The notes below the pieces were generated by a model, which saw only the letters and a program-made list of their open reading frames with translations, made no database searches and was not told the DNA's origin. From contig NZ_JAIZZN010000002.1 in assembly GCF_020443565.1 (NCBI RefSeq), positions 62,001-126,000 on the forward strand: a stretch of 64,000 bases of DNA, read 5' to 3'. This DNA comes from Clostridium sp. CS001 (lineage in GTDB: Bacteria; Bacillota; Clostridia; Clostridiales; Clostridiaceae). Numbering within the stretch: position 1 is the stretch's first letter; every line of letters starts with the position of its first letter. This document shows, piece after piece, positions 25,028 to 34,432 of this stretch. A program made the position numbers and the translations under genes.

Positions 25028-26935
25028 ATGAATTTACTTATTAATTCAACTAATTTCCAATCATGTAGAGAATTGATTATTCAAGTGAGTGATACAGGAG
25101 TGATTACCAGGATCTCGCAAAATTGTTATGAAATTTTAGGATTCAAACAAAATGAAATGTTAAATACTTATATTGATAATTATTTAGGATATAGTTTTCA
25201 TGACTTACTATTAAACATGAATATTAAGACCTCTGTTTCAAGAAATCGTGGTAGCAAGCTATTTTTTGATGTTGAATCAAGACCCATCACAAGTGATGAT
25301 TCTAGAATTGTGGGATTGCAGTTGTCACTTATAAATATAAGTGAATTCACTCTTATTGAGCAGCAGTATAATGAGTTTATTAAAGTATTTGAAAAGGCTA
25401 AGGATATTGTTTTTAAGTTTCAAATTATACCTGAATGTAAGTTTACATATATTAGCCCTTCTGTATATGATATTTTAGGGTATGATGCAGAAGCACATTA
25501 TCTTAATCCGAATATAACATTTGAAAATATTCATCCTGAGGATATGGGAATACAAAAAAGTAAGATGGATAAAAACTCCGATTTTTCTAAACCCTTTTGC
25601 ACAAGGTTTAGAAGAAAAAGTGGGAATTACGTTTGGGTAGAAGATTATTTAATACCTACATATGATGATAATGGGGATTTAACATGTATATCAGGTATCA
25701 GTAGAGATATCACAGAAAGAAAGAGTATGGAAGAGAGTTTGAAAAGTAAAAATGAATTTTTAGATGGGCTTATAGATAATCTTGAATTGCCTGTGGTTAG
25801 GCTATCCTCTCCGGATTTAAGGATTTTAGAAATAAACCAAAAGGCTATTTATACCTTGAAAACGTTCATAGTAAATGCCGAATCAATCTCACAAATAAAG
25901 GGGAATAAAATTGCAGATATTATTCCCCAGTTTAACGAAAGTGAGTACTTTCAAAGAATTAGTGAAGTAATTAAAGAGCAAAAGGTAAAGTATATAAATA
26001 AAAAGATTCATGTAATCAATGGAAATGAAACCTATTCTAATTTTATATTTGCGCCTGTGCTTGAAACCAGTGGAGAAATAAAAGAAATACTTGTGTTAAT
26101 GATAGATGTTACTGATGAAGTGAAGTCTAGTTTAGTTATGGAAAATGCATTAAAGTCCCAGGGGGAATTTCTTGCAAACATATCACACGAACTTAAAACA
26201 CCATTAAATGTGATATATTCAGCAGTTCAGTTATTTAGTCTATATTGTAATAGTGGGTCACTAGAGGAAAATAAGGATGTAATTATTAAATATATAGAAT
26301 CAATAAAGCAAAATTCCTATAGATTATCTAAACTTATTAATAATATAGTTGATACATCAAAGATTGAAGCAGGATTTTTTGAACTGGACCTTTCAAATAA
26401 CAATATAGTGGAAGTAGTAGAAGAAACAGTTATGTCTGTAACTAATTTTGCCGAGATTAAAGAGTTAAATATAATTTTTGACACTAATATTGAAGAAAAG
26501 ATTATTGCTTGCGATTTAGTAAAGATTGAAAGAGTAGTATTAAATCTTATATCAAATGCCGTAAAGTTTTCAGATAAGGGTGAGGAGATATTTGTACAGG
26601 TTAAAGATAGGAATGAATTTGTTGAAATATCAGTGAAAGATAATGGTGTTGGTATAGAAAAAAGACACATGAATATGATTTTTGATAGATTTATGCAGGT
26701 AGATAAGTCGCTATCTAGGAATGCAGAAGGCACCGGTATTGGATTAAGTTTGGTAAAATCTATTGTGGAATTACATGGAGGCAGTATAACTGTGGAAAGT
26801 GAATTTGGTAAAGGAAGTAAGTTCATTGTTAGGCTTCCTGCCAGAGAAGTAATGCAACAGAATTTGCTGTTTAGTAGAAATATGAGAAGTAGCAACGAAA
26901 ATTTAAAAGTAGAGTTTTCAGATGTGTATTCATAA
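25028..26935 (+). CDS. cytoplasmic PAS-domain histidine kinase
   Basis: A 635-residue hybrid-free sensor kinase without membrane segments. Three PAS-like domains precede the kinase core: about 15-115, 125-235 (with the PAC stretch FRRKSGNYVWVEDYL) and 245-365. The dimerisation domain carries His387 (ANISHELKTPLN), and the HATPase has NLISNAVKFS, DNGVGI and GTGIGLSLV. The length and layout suggest sensing of redox or a small ligand in the cytoplasm. No response regulator is adjacent, so it is an orphan kinase that could feed Spo0A or another regulator. ATG 25028 has GGGGGAAG upstream. Confidence 0.88.
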   Translation: MNLLINSTNFQSCRELIIQVSDTGVITRISQNCYEILGFKQNEMLNTYIDNYLGYSFHDLLLNMNIKTSVSRNRGSKLFFDVESRPITSDDSRIVGLQLSLINISEFTLIEQQYNEFIKVFEKAKDIVFKFQIIPECKFTYISPSVYDILGYDAEAHYLNPNITFENIHPEDMGIQKSKMDKNSDFSKPFCTRFRRKSGNYVWVEDYLIPTYDDNGDLTCISGISRDITERKSMEESLKSKNEFLDGLIDNLELPVVRLSSPDLRILEINQKAIYTLKTFIVNAESISQIKGNKIADIIPQFNESEYFQRISEVIKEQKVKYINKKIHVINGNETYSNFIFAPVLETSGEIKEILVLMIDVTDEVKSSLVMENALKSQGEFLANISHELKTPLNVIYSAVQLFSLYCNSGSLEENKDVIIKYIESIKQNSYRLSKLINNIVDTSKIEAGFFELDLSNNNIVEVVEETVMSVTNFAEIKELNIIFDTNIEEKIIACDLVKIERVVLNLISNAVKFSDKGEEIFVQVKDRNEFVEISVKDNGVGIEKRHMNMIFDRFMQVDKSLSRNAEGTGIGLSLVKSIVELHGGSITVESEFGKGSKFIVRLPAREVMQQNLLFSRNMRSSNENLKVEFSDVYS

Positions 26936-26972
26936 ACCTAAGTGTGCTAATGCATGTTCAATTCCATCTTCC

Positions 26973-27199
26973 TCAATATCTTTTGTAACAAAGGATACTA
27001 AGCCAAACTCTGTGCTTATCAAAGAATGCAGTATTAACACTTTCAAAAACCCCTTCAATCTTGCATTCACGAAGTTTTGACACAATATCAACGCAAGTTT
27101 TATGTGGGATGGATCTTGCAAAGAGGGGTTTATCATTATAATGGATGTAAGTTCCACAGCCGCAAACATATCCATCGAACCCAAATAAAATAGTGATAT
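26973..27199 (-). pseudogene. remnant of a Cof-type HAD hydrolase
   Basis: Read on the minus strand, one frame gives GFDGYVCGCGTYIHYNDKPL, then FARSIPHKTCVDIVSKLREC and KIEGVFESVNTAFFDKH, before TGA at 26973-26975. This matches the cap region of Cof-like HAD phosphatases. Both the N-terminal catalytic DxD part and the C-terminal part are absent. The fragment lies between the PAS kinase and gpmA. The overlapping 84-codon frame in another phase is a shadow. Confidence 0.65.
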
Positions 27200-27227
27200 A
27201 ATTTATATTATTAAGGAAGTGATTAAG

Positions 27228-27992
27228 TTGATTAAATTAGTCTTATTAAGACACGGTGAAAGCCTTTGGAATAAAGAAAATAGGTTTACTGGTTGGACAG
27301 ATGTGGATTTATCAGAGACAGGTCTAATTGAGGCAAGGGAAGCTGGGAGAATACTTAGGGTAAATGGTTATACCTTTGATTTAGCATATACTTCTGTATT
27401 AAAAAGGGCCATTAGAACACTTTGGATTGTTTTGCATGAAATGGATTTGATGTGGATTCCCATAAATAAATCATGGAAGCTCAATGAAAGACATTATGGT
27501 GCCTTGCAAGGATTAAACAAGAAAGAAACCGCAGAAGAATATGGAGATGAGCAAGTTCATAAATGGAGAAGATATGTGGATGTAAAACCACCAGAACTTC
27601 TAAAAAGTGATGATAGATATCCAGGGAAAGAACTGAAATATAATAAATTAACAGAAGAAGAAATCCCTACAACGGAAAGTTTAGATGATACTGTAAAAAG
27701 GGTTATGGAGGAATGGTTTGAGGAAATAGCACCAAAGATTAAGGAAGGTAAGAAGGTTATAATTTCTGCACATGGGAATACCTTAAGAGCTTTAGTAAAA
27801 TATATGGATAATATGTCAAGTGATAATGTGGTAAGTCTGAATATACCTACAGGAATTCCACTTGTATATGAATTAGATGATAATTTGAAGCCTATTAGGC
27901 ATTATTATTTGAGTTTAGAGGGCGAATTACTCAATGATACTATTCCCACCAATAGTGCAGTAGGCCTTAAGGATGATCTTGGATTGTCTTGA
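27228..27992 (+). CDS. gpmA: 2,3-bisphosphoglycerate-dependent phosphoglycerate mutase
   Basis: A 254-residue glycolytic enzyme that interconverts 3- and 2-phosphoglycerate through a phosphohistidine. The RHG motif [18 protein letters not shown] holds His9. [12 protein letters not shown] carries the second acidic/basic site, and [13 protein letters not shown] holds the second catalytic His. The length matches GpmA. TTG 27228 is chosen because AAGGAAG lies eight bases before it; the GTG at 27219 overlaps that site. Clostridia usually rely on the cofactor-independent enzyme, so this may be a secondary copy. Confidence 0.92.
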   Translation: MIKLVLLRHGESLWNKENRFTGWTDVDLSETGLIEAREAGRILRVNGYTFDLAYTSVLKRAIRTLWIVLHEMDLMWIPINKSWKLNERHYGALQGLNKKETAEEYGDEQVHKWRRYVDVKPPELLKSDDRYPGKELKYNKLTEEEIPTTESLDDTVKRVMEEWFEEIAPKIKEGKKVIISAHGNTLRALVKYMDNMSSDNVVSLNIPTGIPLVYELDDNLKPIRHYYLSLEGELLNDTIPTNSAVGLKDDLGLS

Positions 27993-28035
27993 AATTCTAA
28001 GATAAAAGGAGCATATTGATGGTTTAAGTCTGTTA

Positions 28036-29382
28036 TTAATAAACTCCATCAACATGTACATATATTTCCTTTTGTTTTATGTAAATGATAAAACCAGTAA
28101 TATCAGCAAGAGCCCAACCTAAAGGAATAGACCACCATATTCCCCGTTGGCCAAGTGCTGGAATGCTTGAAAGCACATAAGACATAATTACTCTTGTACC
28201 TAAAGATATTATTGTAAGTGCTAAAGAAGTTTTTAATGACCCAATACCTCTAAAGAGACCATAAAACATAAACAAGAATCCTATTAGCATATAAAATACA
28301 GATATAATAGATAGATACTCTATACCTAAATTGATTACATTTACTTCATCTGCATTTATAAATATCTCCATAAGATTCCTAGAATATATAAAGATTAATG
28401 TAGAGAATATTAAACAAAATAAAATTATTGTTTTACAAGCAGATTTTATACCTTTATGTATTCTGGATATATTTCCAGCTCCCTTATTTTGAGCAACATA
28501 AGTAGAAAATGCATTTCCAAAGTCTTGAACAGGTAAGTATGCAATGGAATCAATCTTTCCCGCGGCTGTAAAAGCTGCTATAGTATCCGATCCAAAGGTA
28601 TTTACAATTCCTTGAACACAAACCATTCCAAAGGTCATGATAGATTGCTGAATAGAGGTAAGAAAACTATATTTTCCTATCATTAATGCAATTCCTTTAT
28701 CAAAAACCATGTCCCTTTTACTTATTCTAATAATTGGTGTTTTTATTACTGCATAAAATAAACATAATATTGAAGAAACAGCTTGGGCAATTATTGTAGC
28801 AAAAGCGACACCTGCAATCCCCATATTAAAAATAGTTACAAAAGTTAAATCCAGGATTATATTGATAATAGCTGCCAATATCAAAAAATATAGTGGAGTT
28901 TTTGAGTCTCCTATAGATCTAAGTAAGGCAGAACAGCCGTTGAAAAGAAAAACAAATATAAGTCCTCCAAAGATAATTTTTAAATAATCATTAGAGCCTT
29001 CAAGTATTATTTGAGGAGTGTTTATTAGCAATAACATATTTTTAGTATTTAATATTATTAAAATTGAAAGCAATATTGTAAATATTCCTATTGAAACAAA
29101 GGATATAAATATCGATTTTCTAAGCTTTGAATAGTTTTTCTCACCGAAAAAAAGCGAATAAACAGCTGAGGCTCCCATACAAAGTCCTATTATTACAAAG
29201 GAAAAAAAGTTCATAAGCATAAAAGAGGAACCTACAGAAGCTAGTGCATCTGTTCCTAAAAACTTTCCGACTATTATTGAGTCTACGATATTATATAATT
29301 GTTGAAATAGATTTCCTATTAAAAAAGGAAATGCAAATTTTAATATAGTCTTAGTTGGATCACCGTTGGTCATATCTATCAT
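28036..29382 (-). CDS. MATE family efflux transporter
   Basis: A MATE transporter of about 448 residues with 12 predicted helices. The N terminus MTNGDPTKTILKFAFPFLIG, followed by NLFQQLYNIVDSIIVGKFLG, is typical of clostridial MATE proteins. It is only distantly similar to the marR-linked pump at 6.1 kb. ATG 29382 has AAGGAG about 11 bases upstream; ATG 29391 is possible but very close to that site. It is divergent from a LysR gene 115 bp away, which is its probable regulator. Confidence 0.9.
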   Translation of the reverse strand: MIDMTNGDPTKTILKFAFPFLIGNLFQQLYNIVDSIIVGKFLGTDALASVGSSFMLMNFFSFVIIGLCMGASAVYSLFFGEKNYSKLRKSIFISFVSIGIFTILLSILIILNTKNMLLLINTPQIILEGSNDYLKIIFGGLIFVFLFNGCSALLRSIGDSKTPLYFLILAAIINIILDLTFVTIFNMGIAGVAFATIIAQAVSSILCLFYAVIKTPIIRISKRDMVFDKGIALMIGKYSFLTSIQQSIMTFGMVCVQGIVNTFGSDTIAAFTAAGKIDSIAYLPVQDFGNAFSTYVAQNKGAGNISRIHKGIKSACKTIILFCLIFSTLIFIYSRNLMEIFINADEVNVINLGIEYLSIISVFYMLIGFLFMFYGLFRGIGSLKTSLALTIISLGTRVIMSYVLSSIPALGQRGIWWSIPLGWALADITGFIIYIKQKEIYVHVDGVY

Positions 29383-29497
29383 AGCAGTCATCACTCCTTG
29401 AAATTCATTTTATTGTAGTTTAACATAAGCTAAGATATAATTAAAATATTAATATATTATAGAATGTATATAGTTTTTTGTATAGGAGGGATAATCC

Positions 29498-30364
29498 ATG
29501 GATAGTAAACAACTTTTATACTTTGCTACTGTAGTAACGGAAGGAAATATAACAGCAGCGTCGAAAAAACTGCATATTGCACAACCTGCACTTAGTAATA
29601 GGATAAAAAGCCTTGAGAAGGAATTAGATGTGAAATTATTTCATAGAGGTCCAAGAAAAATAGTCCTTACTGATGCAGGCGAAATTCTTTTTGCAAAAGC
29701 AAATAGTATATTTGAATTGAATCGTTCCTTAAAAAAAGAGTTGGAAGATAGTAAGAGTGGATTTAAAGGGACGCTAAAGATTGGGACAATATCCGCTATA
29801 GATGGTAATTTATTAAACAGTCATTTTTTAAAATTTCATAAAAAATACGACAAAATCAAATACGAGATATATGAAGGGATTACCCCTGAAATTATAAAAC
29901 TGCTGTTTTCTCGTGTGATTGAAATTGGAATTGTAAGAACACCTTTTGAAACAATGGGTCTCAAAGCTATTTACATGAAAAGTGAACCAATGATAGCCGC
30001 ATATAATAATGACTGTGATTTAGATAAGTTAGGGGATAAGATTTCAATGAAAGAATTAAATAAAAAACCACTTATTATTTATCGTAGATTTGAAAATATA
30101 ATAATTTCAGAGTTTCAAAAGGAACAAATAAATCCTTATATTTTCTGTATAAATGATGATTCTAGAACTTCTCTATTGTGGGCCAATGCTGGGCTAGGTG
30201 TTGCCATTGTTCCAATATCTTCTAAAGATCTAGTGCTTGCCAATAGTTTGAAATTCAAAACTATTGATAACCCATCATTATATACGCAAAATGCTATAAT
30301 AACTGTTGAAAATGCTAAATTATCTACTGTAGCAGCCAACTTTGTACAAGAAATAAGCTCATAA
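29498..30364 (+). CDS. LysR family transcriptional regulator
   Basis: A 288-residue regulator. The N-terminal winged HTH (about 1-60; VVTEGNITAASKKLHIAQPA then LSNRIKSLEKEL) is followed by a linker helix and a periplasmic-binding-like effector domain (about 88-285; GTLKIGTISAIDG). LysR proteins are tetramers that bend DNA and respond to a small ligand. ATAGGAGGG lies before the ATG. It is divergent from the MATE gene and upstream of a decayed EamA gene in the opposite direction, so either pump may have been its target. Confidence 0.92.
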   Translation: MDSKQLLYFATVVTEGNITAASKKLHIAQPALSNRIKSLEKELDVKLFHRGPRKIVLTDAGEILFAKANSIFELNRSLKKELEDSKSGFKGTLKIGTISAIDGNLLNSHFLKFHKKYDKIKYEIYEGITPEIIKLLFSRVIEIGIVRTPFETMGLKAIYMKSEPMIAAYNNDCDLDKLGDKISMKELNKKPLIIYRRFENIIISEFQKEQINPYIFCINDDSRTSLLWANAGLGVAIVPISSKDLVLANSLKFKTIDNPSLYTQNAIITVENAKLSTVAANFVQEISS

Positions 30365-30390
30365 AGAAGGAGCTGACCTAAATTAAATAA

Positions 30391-30422
30391 CAAAAAAACA
30401 GGTTCAAAAAGAACCCGTTTTC
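30391..30422 (+). terminator. terminator after the LysR gene
   Basis: AAACAGGTTC pairs with GAACCCGTTT around AAAAA (one mismatch), followed by TTCTG; an A run precedes it. Confidence 0.65.
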
Positions 30423-30489
30423 TGTATATGAAACAAAAGAATTTATAGTTTAACTAAAATTATTTACTGATAGTGTTAATTAGAAATAA

Positions 30490-31080
30490 TTAGAGGGTAG
30501 TGGATATACCTCGCTTTTTAATTCCTAGTATCATAACCGATACAATAATTAAAATCATTCCCATAGTTTGTACTAAGTCTAAAGATTGCTGGAATACAAA
30601 ATAAGCTATAATTGCACCTATAACAATCTCAGAGGAAGTGATAATACTAGCTATTCCAACTTCTATATATTGCACAGATTTTATATACGCCCCATTGGCT
30701 ATAACTGTATTTAAAATTCCAATTACAAATATATTTTTTAGTATAAAATATATATCTGTAGAGTTTTTGAATATGTGGATACTATTTTTTATATCCATGA
30801 ATGGAATTAAAAACATGGAAGCAAATATAAATGAATAGGCAAGTAGTGTATCTTGGTTGTACTTATTTGAATTTACTTTAGCAAGAATAATTTGAAGTGC
30901 AAAAGTAAAGCCAGATAAAATTCCAAAAAAAACACCCTTTGCATTTAATTGAATAGTAGAAAGATCATATATTTTACACATCATAAGGCAGCCTATTAAG
31001 GTCCTGATTAATACCGAGAAGATTATATCATTAATTGTGAGGCTATGCAAAAAAATATGGGTGGAAATTTTTACATACAA
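30490..31080 (-). pseudogene. EamA transporter lacking its N-terminal half
   Basis: The frame holds the second EamA repeat (LNAKGVFFGILSGFTFALQI...ANGAYIKSVQYIEVGIASII) and the typical end EIVIGAIIAYFVFQQSLDLVQ. The first repeat is missing: upstream of IFLHSLTINDII, which matches the end of repeat one, there is no continuation and no ribosome site before the nominal ATG. It is a 5'-truncated gene of about 195 codons instead of about 300. Confidence 0.7.
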
Positions 31081-31159
31081 TTTATAGAAAGAACAAAAAT
31101 TAGAAAAGAGTAGCGATTTTATAAGGCTTTGAGATGAGGATTTGAAATTACTTTATTTG

Positions 31160-31188
31160 TTGTATAAAATTTACAAGAATGTTATAAT
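31160..31188 (+). promoter_or_regulatory. sigma-A-type promoter of the phosphoesterase gene
   Basis: TTGTAT (31160-31165) and TATAAT (31183-31188) are separated by 17 bp, 65 bp before the start codon. Confidence 0.6.
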
Positions 31189-31252
31189 ACAAATAAAATT
31201 AACTTGAACGTATCTATAATATGTTTTATTTGTAAAAATATACCGGGGAGAA

Positions 31253-32161
31253 ATGAGTGTGAATATGGGTTTGTTATCAAAACAGATAGGTAGACTTATA
31301 GAAAATATGAAAAAAAGATTTAGATGTGACAAGAAGTTTAAAGCTATTATATTTTTAGCTTTAGCTTTAACTACTGTTGTATATTGTTATTCACAAAATA
31401 ACTGGATAAAAGTTGAACATATTAAAGTGGAGATAAATAATTTGCCAAAAGAATTGAATGGGCTAAAGATTGCTCACATTTCTGATGTGCATTTACCTAA
31501 AAATGCATCCAATATAGATGTTATAGTAAATAAAGTAAAACAGCAAAGACCTGACATAATAGTAATGACAGGTGACTTAATAGATGCTAGTGCAGATTTA
31601 AAAACCTGTGGACTAGATAGATTATGCATCGGATTAGCAGAGATTGCAAAAACTTATGCAGTTACAGGGAATCATGAAATATGGAATGGAAACCTAAATG
31701 AATGGACGAATATACTAACTAAAAATAAAGTTGAAGTCCTTGATAATGAAACAAAAACATATACAAAAAACAATAAGAGTATCGAAGTAATAGGGCTTAT
31801 GGAGGGCAGTGACTATAAGTTATTAAATCCCAAAGATATTGAAAATTCTAAGGATGCTCCAAGGATTTTATTAACCCATAGACCGGAATTGTTTGCTTAT
31901 TACTCTTCTGATTTAAACATTATTAATCCCGATATAGTATTTTCAGGACATGCTCATGGTGGCCAAGTTAGAATACCTTTTATAAATAAAGGTTTATTTT
32001 CACCAAATCAAGATTTGTTTCCACGGTATACTTCAGGAATATATACCAATAATGGTGTTAAAATGATTGTAAGTAGGGGACTTGGAAATAGCGTTATTCC
32101 TATAAGAATAAATAATAGACCTCATCTACCTATTATTGAACTTATAGGAGTATCTCCTTAA
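31253..32161 (+). CDS. membrane-anchored metallophosphoesterase
   Basis: A 302-residue phosphoesterase with one N-terminal anchor helix (about 28-46). The calcineurin-like motifs are complete: HISDVH, VMTGDLID, AVTGNHE, LLTHRP and FSGHAHGGQ, which bind two metals. It resembles YkuE/YaeI-type enzymes that act on lipids or nucleotides outside the membrane. The ATG at 31253 follows GGGGAGAA closely; a GTG at 31259 has better spacing, so the exact start is uncertain. It is monocistronic. Its last codons lie in a 20-bp perfect inverted repeat. Confidence 0.88.
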   Translation: MSVNMGLLSKQIGRLIENMKKRFRCDKKFKAIIFLALALTTVVYCYSQNNWIKVEHIKVEINNLPKELNGLKIAHISDVHLPKNASNIDVIVNKVKQQRPDIIVMTGDLIDASADLKTCGLDRLCIGLAEIAKTYAVTGNHEIWNGNLNEWTNILTKNKVEVLDNETKTYTKNNKSIEVIGLMEGSDYKLLNPKDIENSKDAPRILLTHRPELFAYYSSDLNIINPDIVFSGHAHGGQVRIPFINKGLFSPNQDLFPRYTSGIYTNNGVKMIVSRGLGNSVIPIRINNRPHLPIIELIGVSP

Positions 32162-32198
32162 ATATAATGTTTATACAGCATTATATTTAAGGAGATAC
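32150..32198 (+). repeat. 20-bp perfect inverted repeat over the phosphoesterase stop codon
   Basis: GTATCTCCTTAAATATAATG (32150-32169) and its exact complement (32179-32198) flank a 9-nt loop. The left arm covers the last codons and the stop. There is no T tract, so it may protect the mRNA end or block reverse transcription. Confidence 0.65.
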
Positions 32199-32254
32199 TG
32201 TTTATATAGCATTATTATAAAAAACTGATATTATCAGATTATTATAGTATAATG

Positions 32255-32289
32255 AAAAGAGGTACCTTTAATTTAAGGATACCTCTTTT
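32255..32289. terminator. terminator hairpin AAAAGAGGTA / TACCTCTTTT
   Basis: A 10-bp perfect outer stem encloses CCTT/AAGG, with A run on the left and T run on the right. It stands between the phosphoesterase gene and the EamA remnant. Confidence 0.8.
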
Positions 32290-32332
32290 AAAACTGATAA
32301 GATTAAAGTTAATCACTTTTGGAGGAATTATT

Positions 32333-32828
32333 ATGGACGCAAAACGAGGATATTTATTGCACTTGCAGGTATCTTCTGGGGAAATTAATATATAAAGAAA
32401 TGTTAACTTTAGATAAAATAATTGCGTTAATAATGTGGTTTAGTGGTTGTTTTTTAGCAGTTACAGGGGGATCAATTGGTGGTCTTAATATTAACATTAT
32501 AGGTGTAATTATAGGTATTGGCGCAGGTTTTACTTATGCATTGGGTACTATTCTTGGAAAGGCAATACTTGATAAGTATAATCCACTTACTATTAGTTTA
32601 TATAGTTTTGGCTTTGGACTTATTCCAGCGACCCTTGCCTATGTGCTATATTACTTAGTAAGAAGGATGGGTGAAACTAAACTTTGGAAGATTAAACCTT
32701 TAAGACCTAATTTAACTTTTAAATACTTTGAAGAAATATCTAAAACACTAAGAGAATCATGTGATAAATATCCAGTGATCTCCTTTTATCTTAGAAAAAA
32801 TTATACTTCCTTCTTATCAAAGAAGTAA
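32333..32828 (+). pseudogene. decayed EamA transporter with frameshift and deletions
   Basis: The ribosome site GGAGGAATTATT and ATG remain, giving MDAKRGYL. A one-base shift then gives ALAGIFWG in a second frame, and a third frame begins with LIYKEMLTLDKIIALIMWF. This means the segment between helices 1 and 4 (about 70 codons) is deleted. SLYSFGFG runs straight into GLIPATLAYVLYY, so a second internal deletion is likely. The tail after residue YY does not look like EamA. The end overlaps the convergent ABC permease gene. Confidence 0.7.
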
Positions 32829-33550
32829 TACCCAACTGTAAAGAAAATGGACCCATAAGCTAATATCATAAATAGTATATTTATTGTTCTCGCAAAGTTA
32901 AATTGGCCTATGGACCAAATTGAATACCAGTTTAAATAGGAAGTGAAAACCATGTTGTTTAATCCATTTATAAATAATGCTAATGCTTTAATTCCGATAA
33001 ATGATAAAATACAAGTAATTATGGCTCCACTGCTGCTTTTGAAGAACTGTGCTATAAATGATGCAAATAAAGCTAAAACCACTGCAGGTAGTATATCAAT
33101 AATATATGCAAATATAATATGCGGTACACTAAAACTAGAGTTTCCATTTAAAACTATGCTTGAAACCATTGATACAATAAATACAACTAATAAGTTTATA
33201 TTTATATAAATAGCTATAGCTACATTCTTTGAAATAAAAACTTTTAATCTGCTGATAGGTCTTATAAGGATTAGTTTTAAAGATTTATCTCCCAGTTCTC
33301 CTGAAAACAGCTCAGCTACAGCCATAAATATAAATAAAGGTAAAACTATATTAGTAAATATAGTTAATGCCATCAAGGGGAAGTTTATAGAGTCTATTGC
33401 AATGAATACTATTTTTGCTTGAATGGTAGAAATAAAAAATGCTGATAGAAAACATATTATTGCTGTAAGAATTAAAAGCACTGTTATCTTCTTCTTTAAA
33501 AAAAGCTTTTGAACTTCGTTTATTATATTAGCTGTTAAGTTATTCATCAA
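32801..33550 (-). CDS. ABC-2 type transporter permease
   Basis: A 249-residue permease with six predicted helices. GELGDKSLKLILIRPISRLK is the characteristic loop of ABC-2 permeases of the NatB/YhaP kind. It overlaps the ATPase gene by 4 nt (ATGA), so the two are translationally coupled. It is the last gene of the series TCS, secreted protein, ATPase, permease, all on the minus strand. Substrate is unknown; export of a lipid, peptide or ion is possible. Confidence 0.85.
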   Translation of the reverse strand: MMNNLTANIINEVQKLFLKKKITVLLILTAIICFLSAFFISTIQAKIVFIAIDSINFPLMALTIFTNIVLPLFIFMAVAELFSGELGDKSLKLILIRPISRLKVFISKNVAIAIYININLLVVFIVSMVSSIVLNGNSSFSVPHIIFAYIIDILPAVVLALFASFIAQFFKSSSGAIITCILSFIGIKALALFINGLNNMVFTSYLNWYSIWSIGQFNFARTINILFMILAYGSIFFTVGYYFFDKKEV

Positions 33551-34278
33551 ATTTCACCTCGTACATTCTTTACTTCTGCCATATAAAAATCCTCTAAGGA
33601 GGTGTATTTTTCTTTTATAGTTTTTATGTCTTCGCCCTTATTTATTAGTTGTCCATTATTAATTATTGCTATTCTATTGCACATCAGCTCTACTTCATGC
33701 ACAAGGTGACTAGATATGAAAAATGTTATTCCACTGTTAGCAGCTAATTCAATTATAAGGTTTCTCATGGCCACTGTACCTTCTATATCAAGTCCATTAG
33801 TAGGTTCATCCAAAATTACTAATTGGGGTTTTGATATAAGGGCTAAGGCTAAGGCTAGTCTCTGTTTCATTCCCAAGGAGAATTTAGATACTTTTTCATT
33901 CTTAAATTCTGTTAATTGTACTATAGCTAGTATTTCATCTATACTGTAGCTTTCCATGTTTTTATAAAATCTTGAAGCAATTTTTAAATTGTAATAGGCA
34001 CTCATATATTCATAAAGATCTGCTGTCTCAATGATTGCTCCTACTTTTCCTAAAGCCTTTTCAAACTGTGTTTTTATATCAAAACCCAGGATTTCAACTC
34101 TTCCACTTTTAAAGGTATTTAATCCAGTTATAGATTTCATTACCGTTGTCTTACCTGCACCATTTGGTCCAAGAAATCCAAATACATCTCCTTTATAAAC
34201 TTCAAAACTTATATCTCGCACACCTCTACCGTTGTTATATAGTTTAGTAAGTCCATCTACTTCTAAAACTTTTTCCAT
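33547..34278 (-). CDS. ABC transporter ATP-binding protein
   Basis: A 243-residue ATPase with Walker A GPNGAGKTT (about 39), signature FSLGMKQRLALALA, Walker B LVILDEPTNGLD and H-loop SSHLVHE. It partners the permease that follows with a 4-nt overlap. There is no long C-terminal extension, unlike the BcrA-like ATPase at 8.2 kb. A ribosome site AAGGAGCG precedes the ATG. The gene starts 154 bp after the secreted protein gene, and one repeat core and hairpins lie in that gap. Confidence 0.93.
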   Translation of the reverse strand: MEKVLEVDGLTKLYNNGRGVRDISFEVYKGDVFGFLGPNGAGKTTVMKSITGLNTFKSGRVEILGFDIKTQFEKALGKVGAIIETADLYEYMSAYYNLKIASRFYKNMESYSIDEILAIVQLTEFKNEKVSKFSLGMKQRLALALALISKPQLVILDEPTNGLDIEGTVAMRNLIIELAANSGITFFISSHLVHEVELMCNRIAIINNGQLINKGEDIKTIKEKYTSLEDFYMAEVKNVRGEI

Positions 34279-34394
34279 ATTAGCGCTCCTTATTTTAAGA
34301 AGTAAAAATGAAAACTAAGAAACGTCTATCCTCTAGGACAGAGATAATTTTCATAATCTCCATTTTAACTTTATAATTTAAACTTTTTCATTTT

Positions 34395-34432
34395 CACTAA
34401 TTAGTATTGCAGCACCGCAGGTGATAATTAGT
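34395..34432. repeat. hairpin with the CAGCACCGCAGGTG core, third copy
   Basis: The sequence is ACTAATTAGTATTGCAGCAC followed by CGCAGGTGATAATTAGT. Arms CTAATTA/TAATTAG pair and CACC/GGTG pair around GCA, leaving an asymmetric internal loop. The core TATTGCAGCACCGCAGGTGA is identical to the first copy in the element at 45226-45424, but the outer arms differ and still pair. It begins directly after the stop of the secreted protein gene. Confidence 0.7.

Noticed and set aside
26317..26895. 192-codon minus-strand frame inside the PAS kinase gene
   Set aside because: Antisense shadow of the kinase domain with Leu/Ser-rich composition and no ribosome site.
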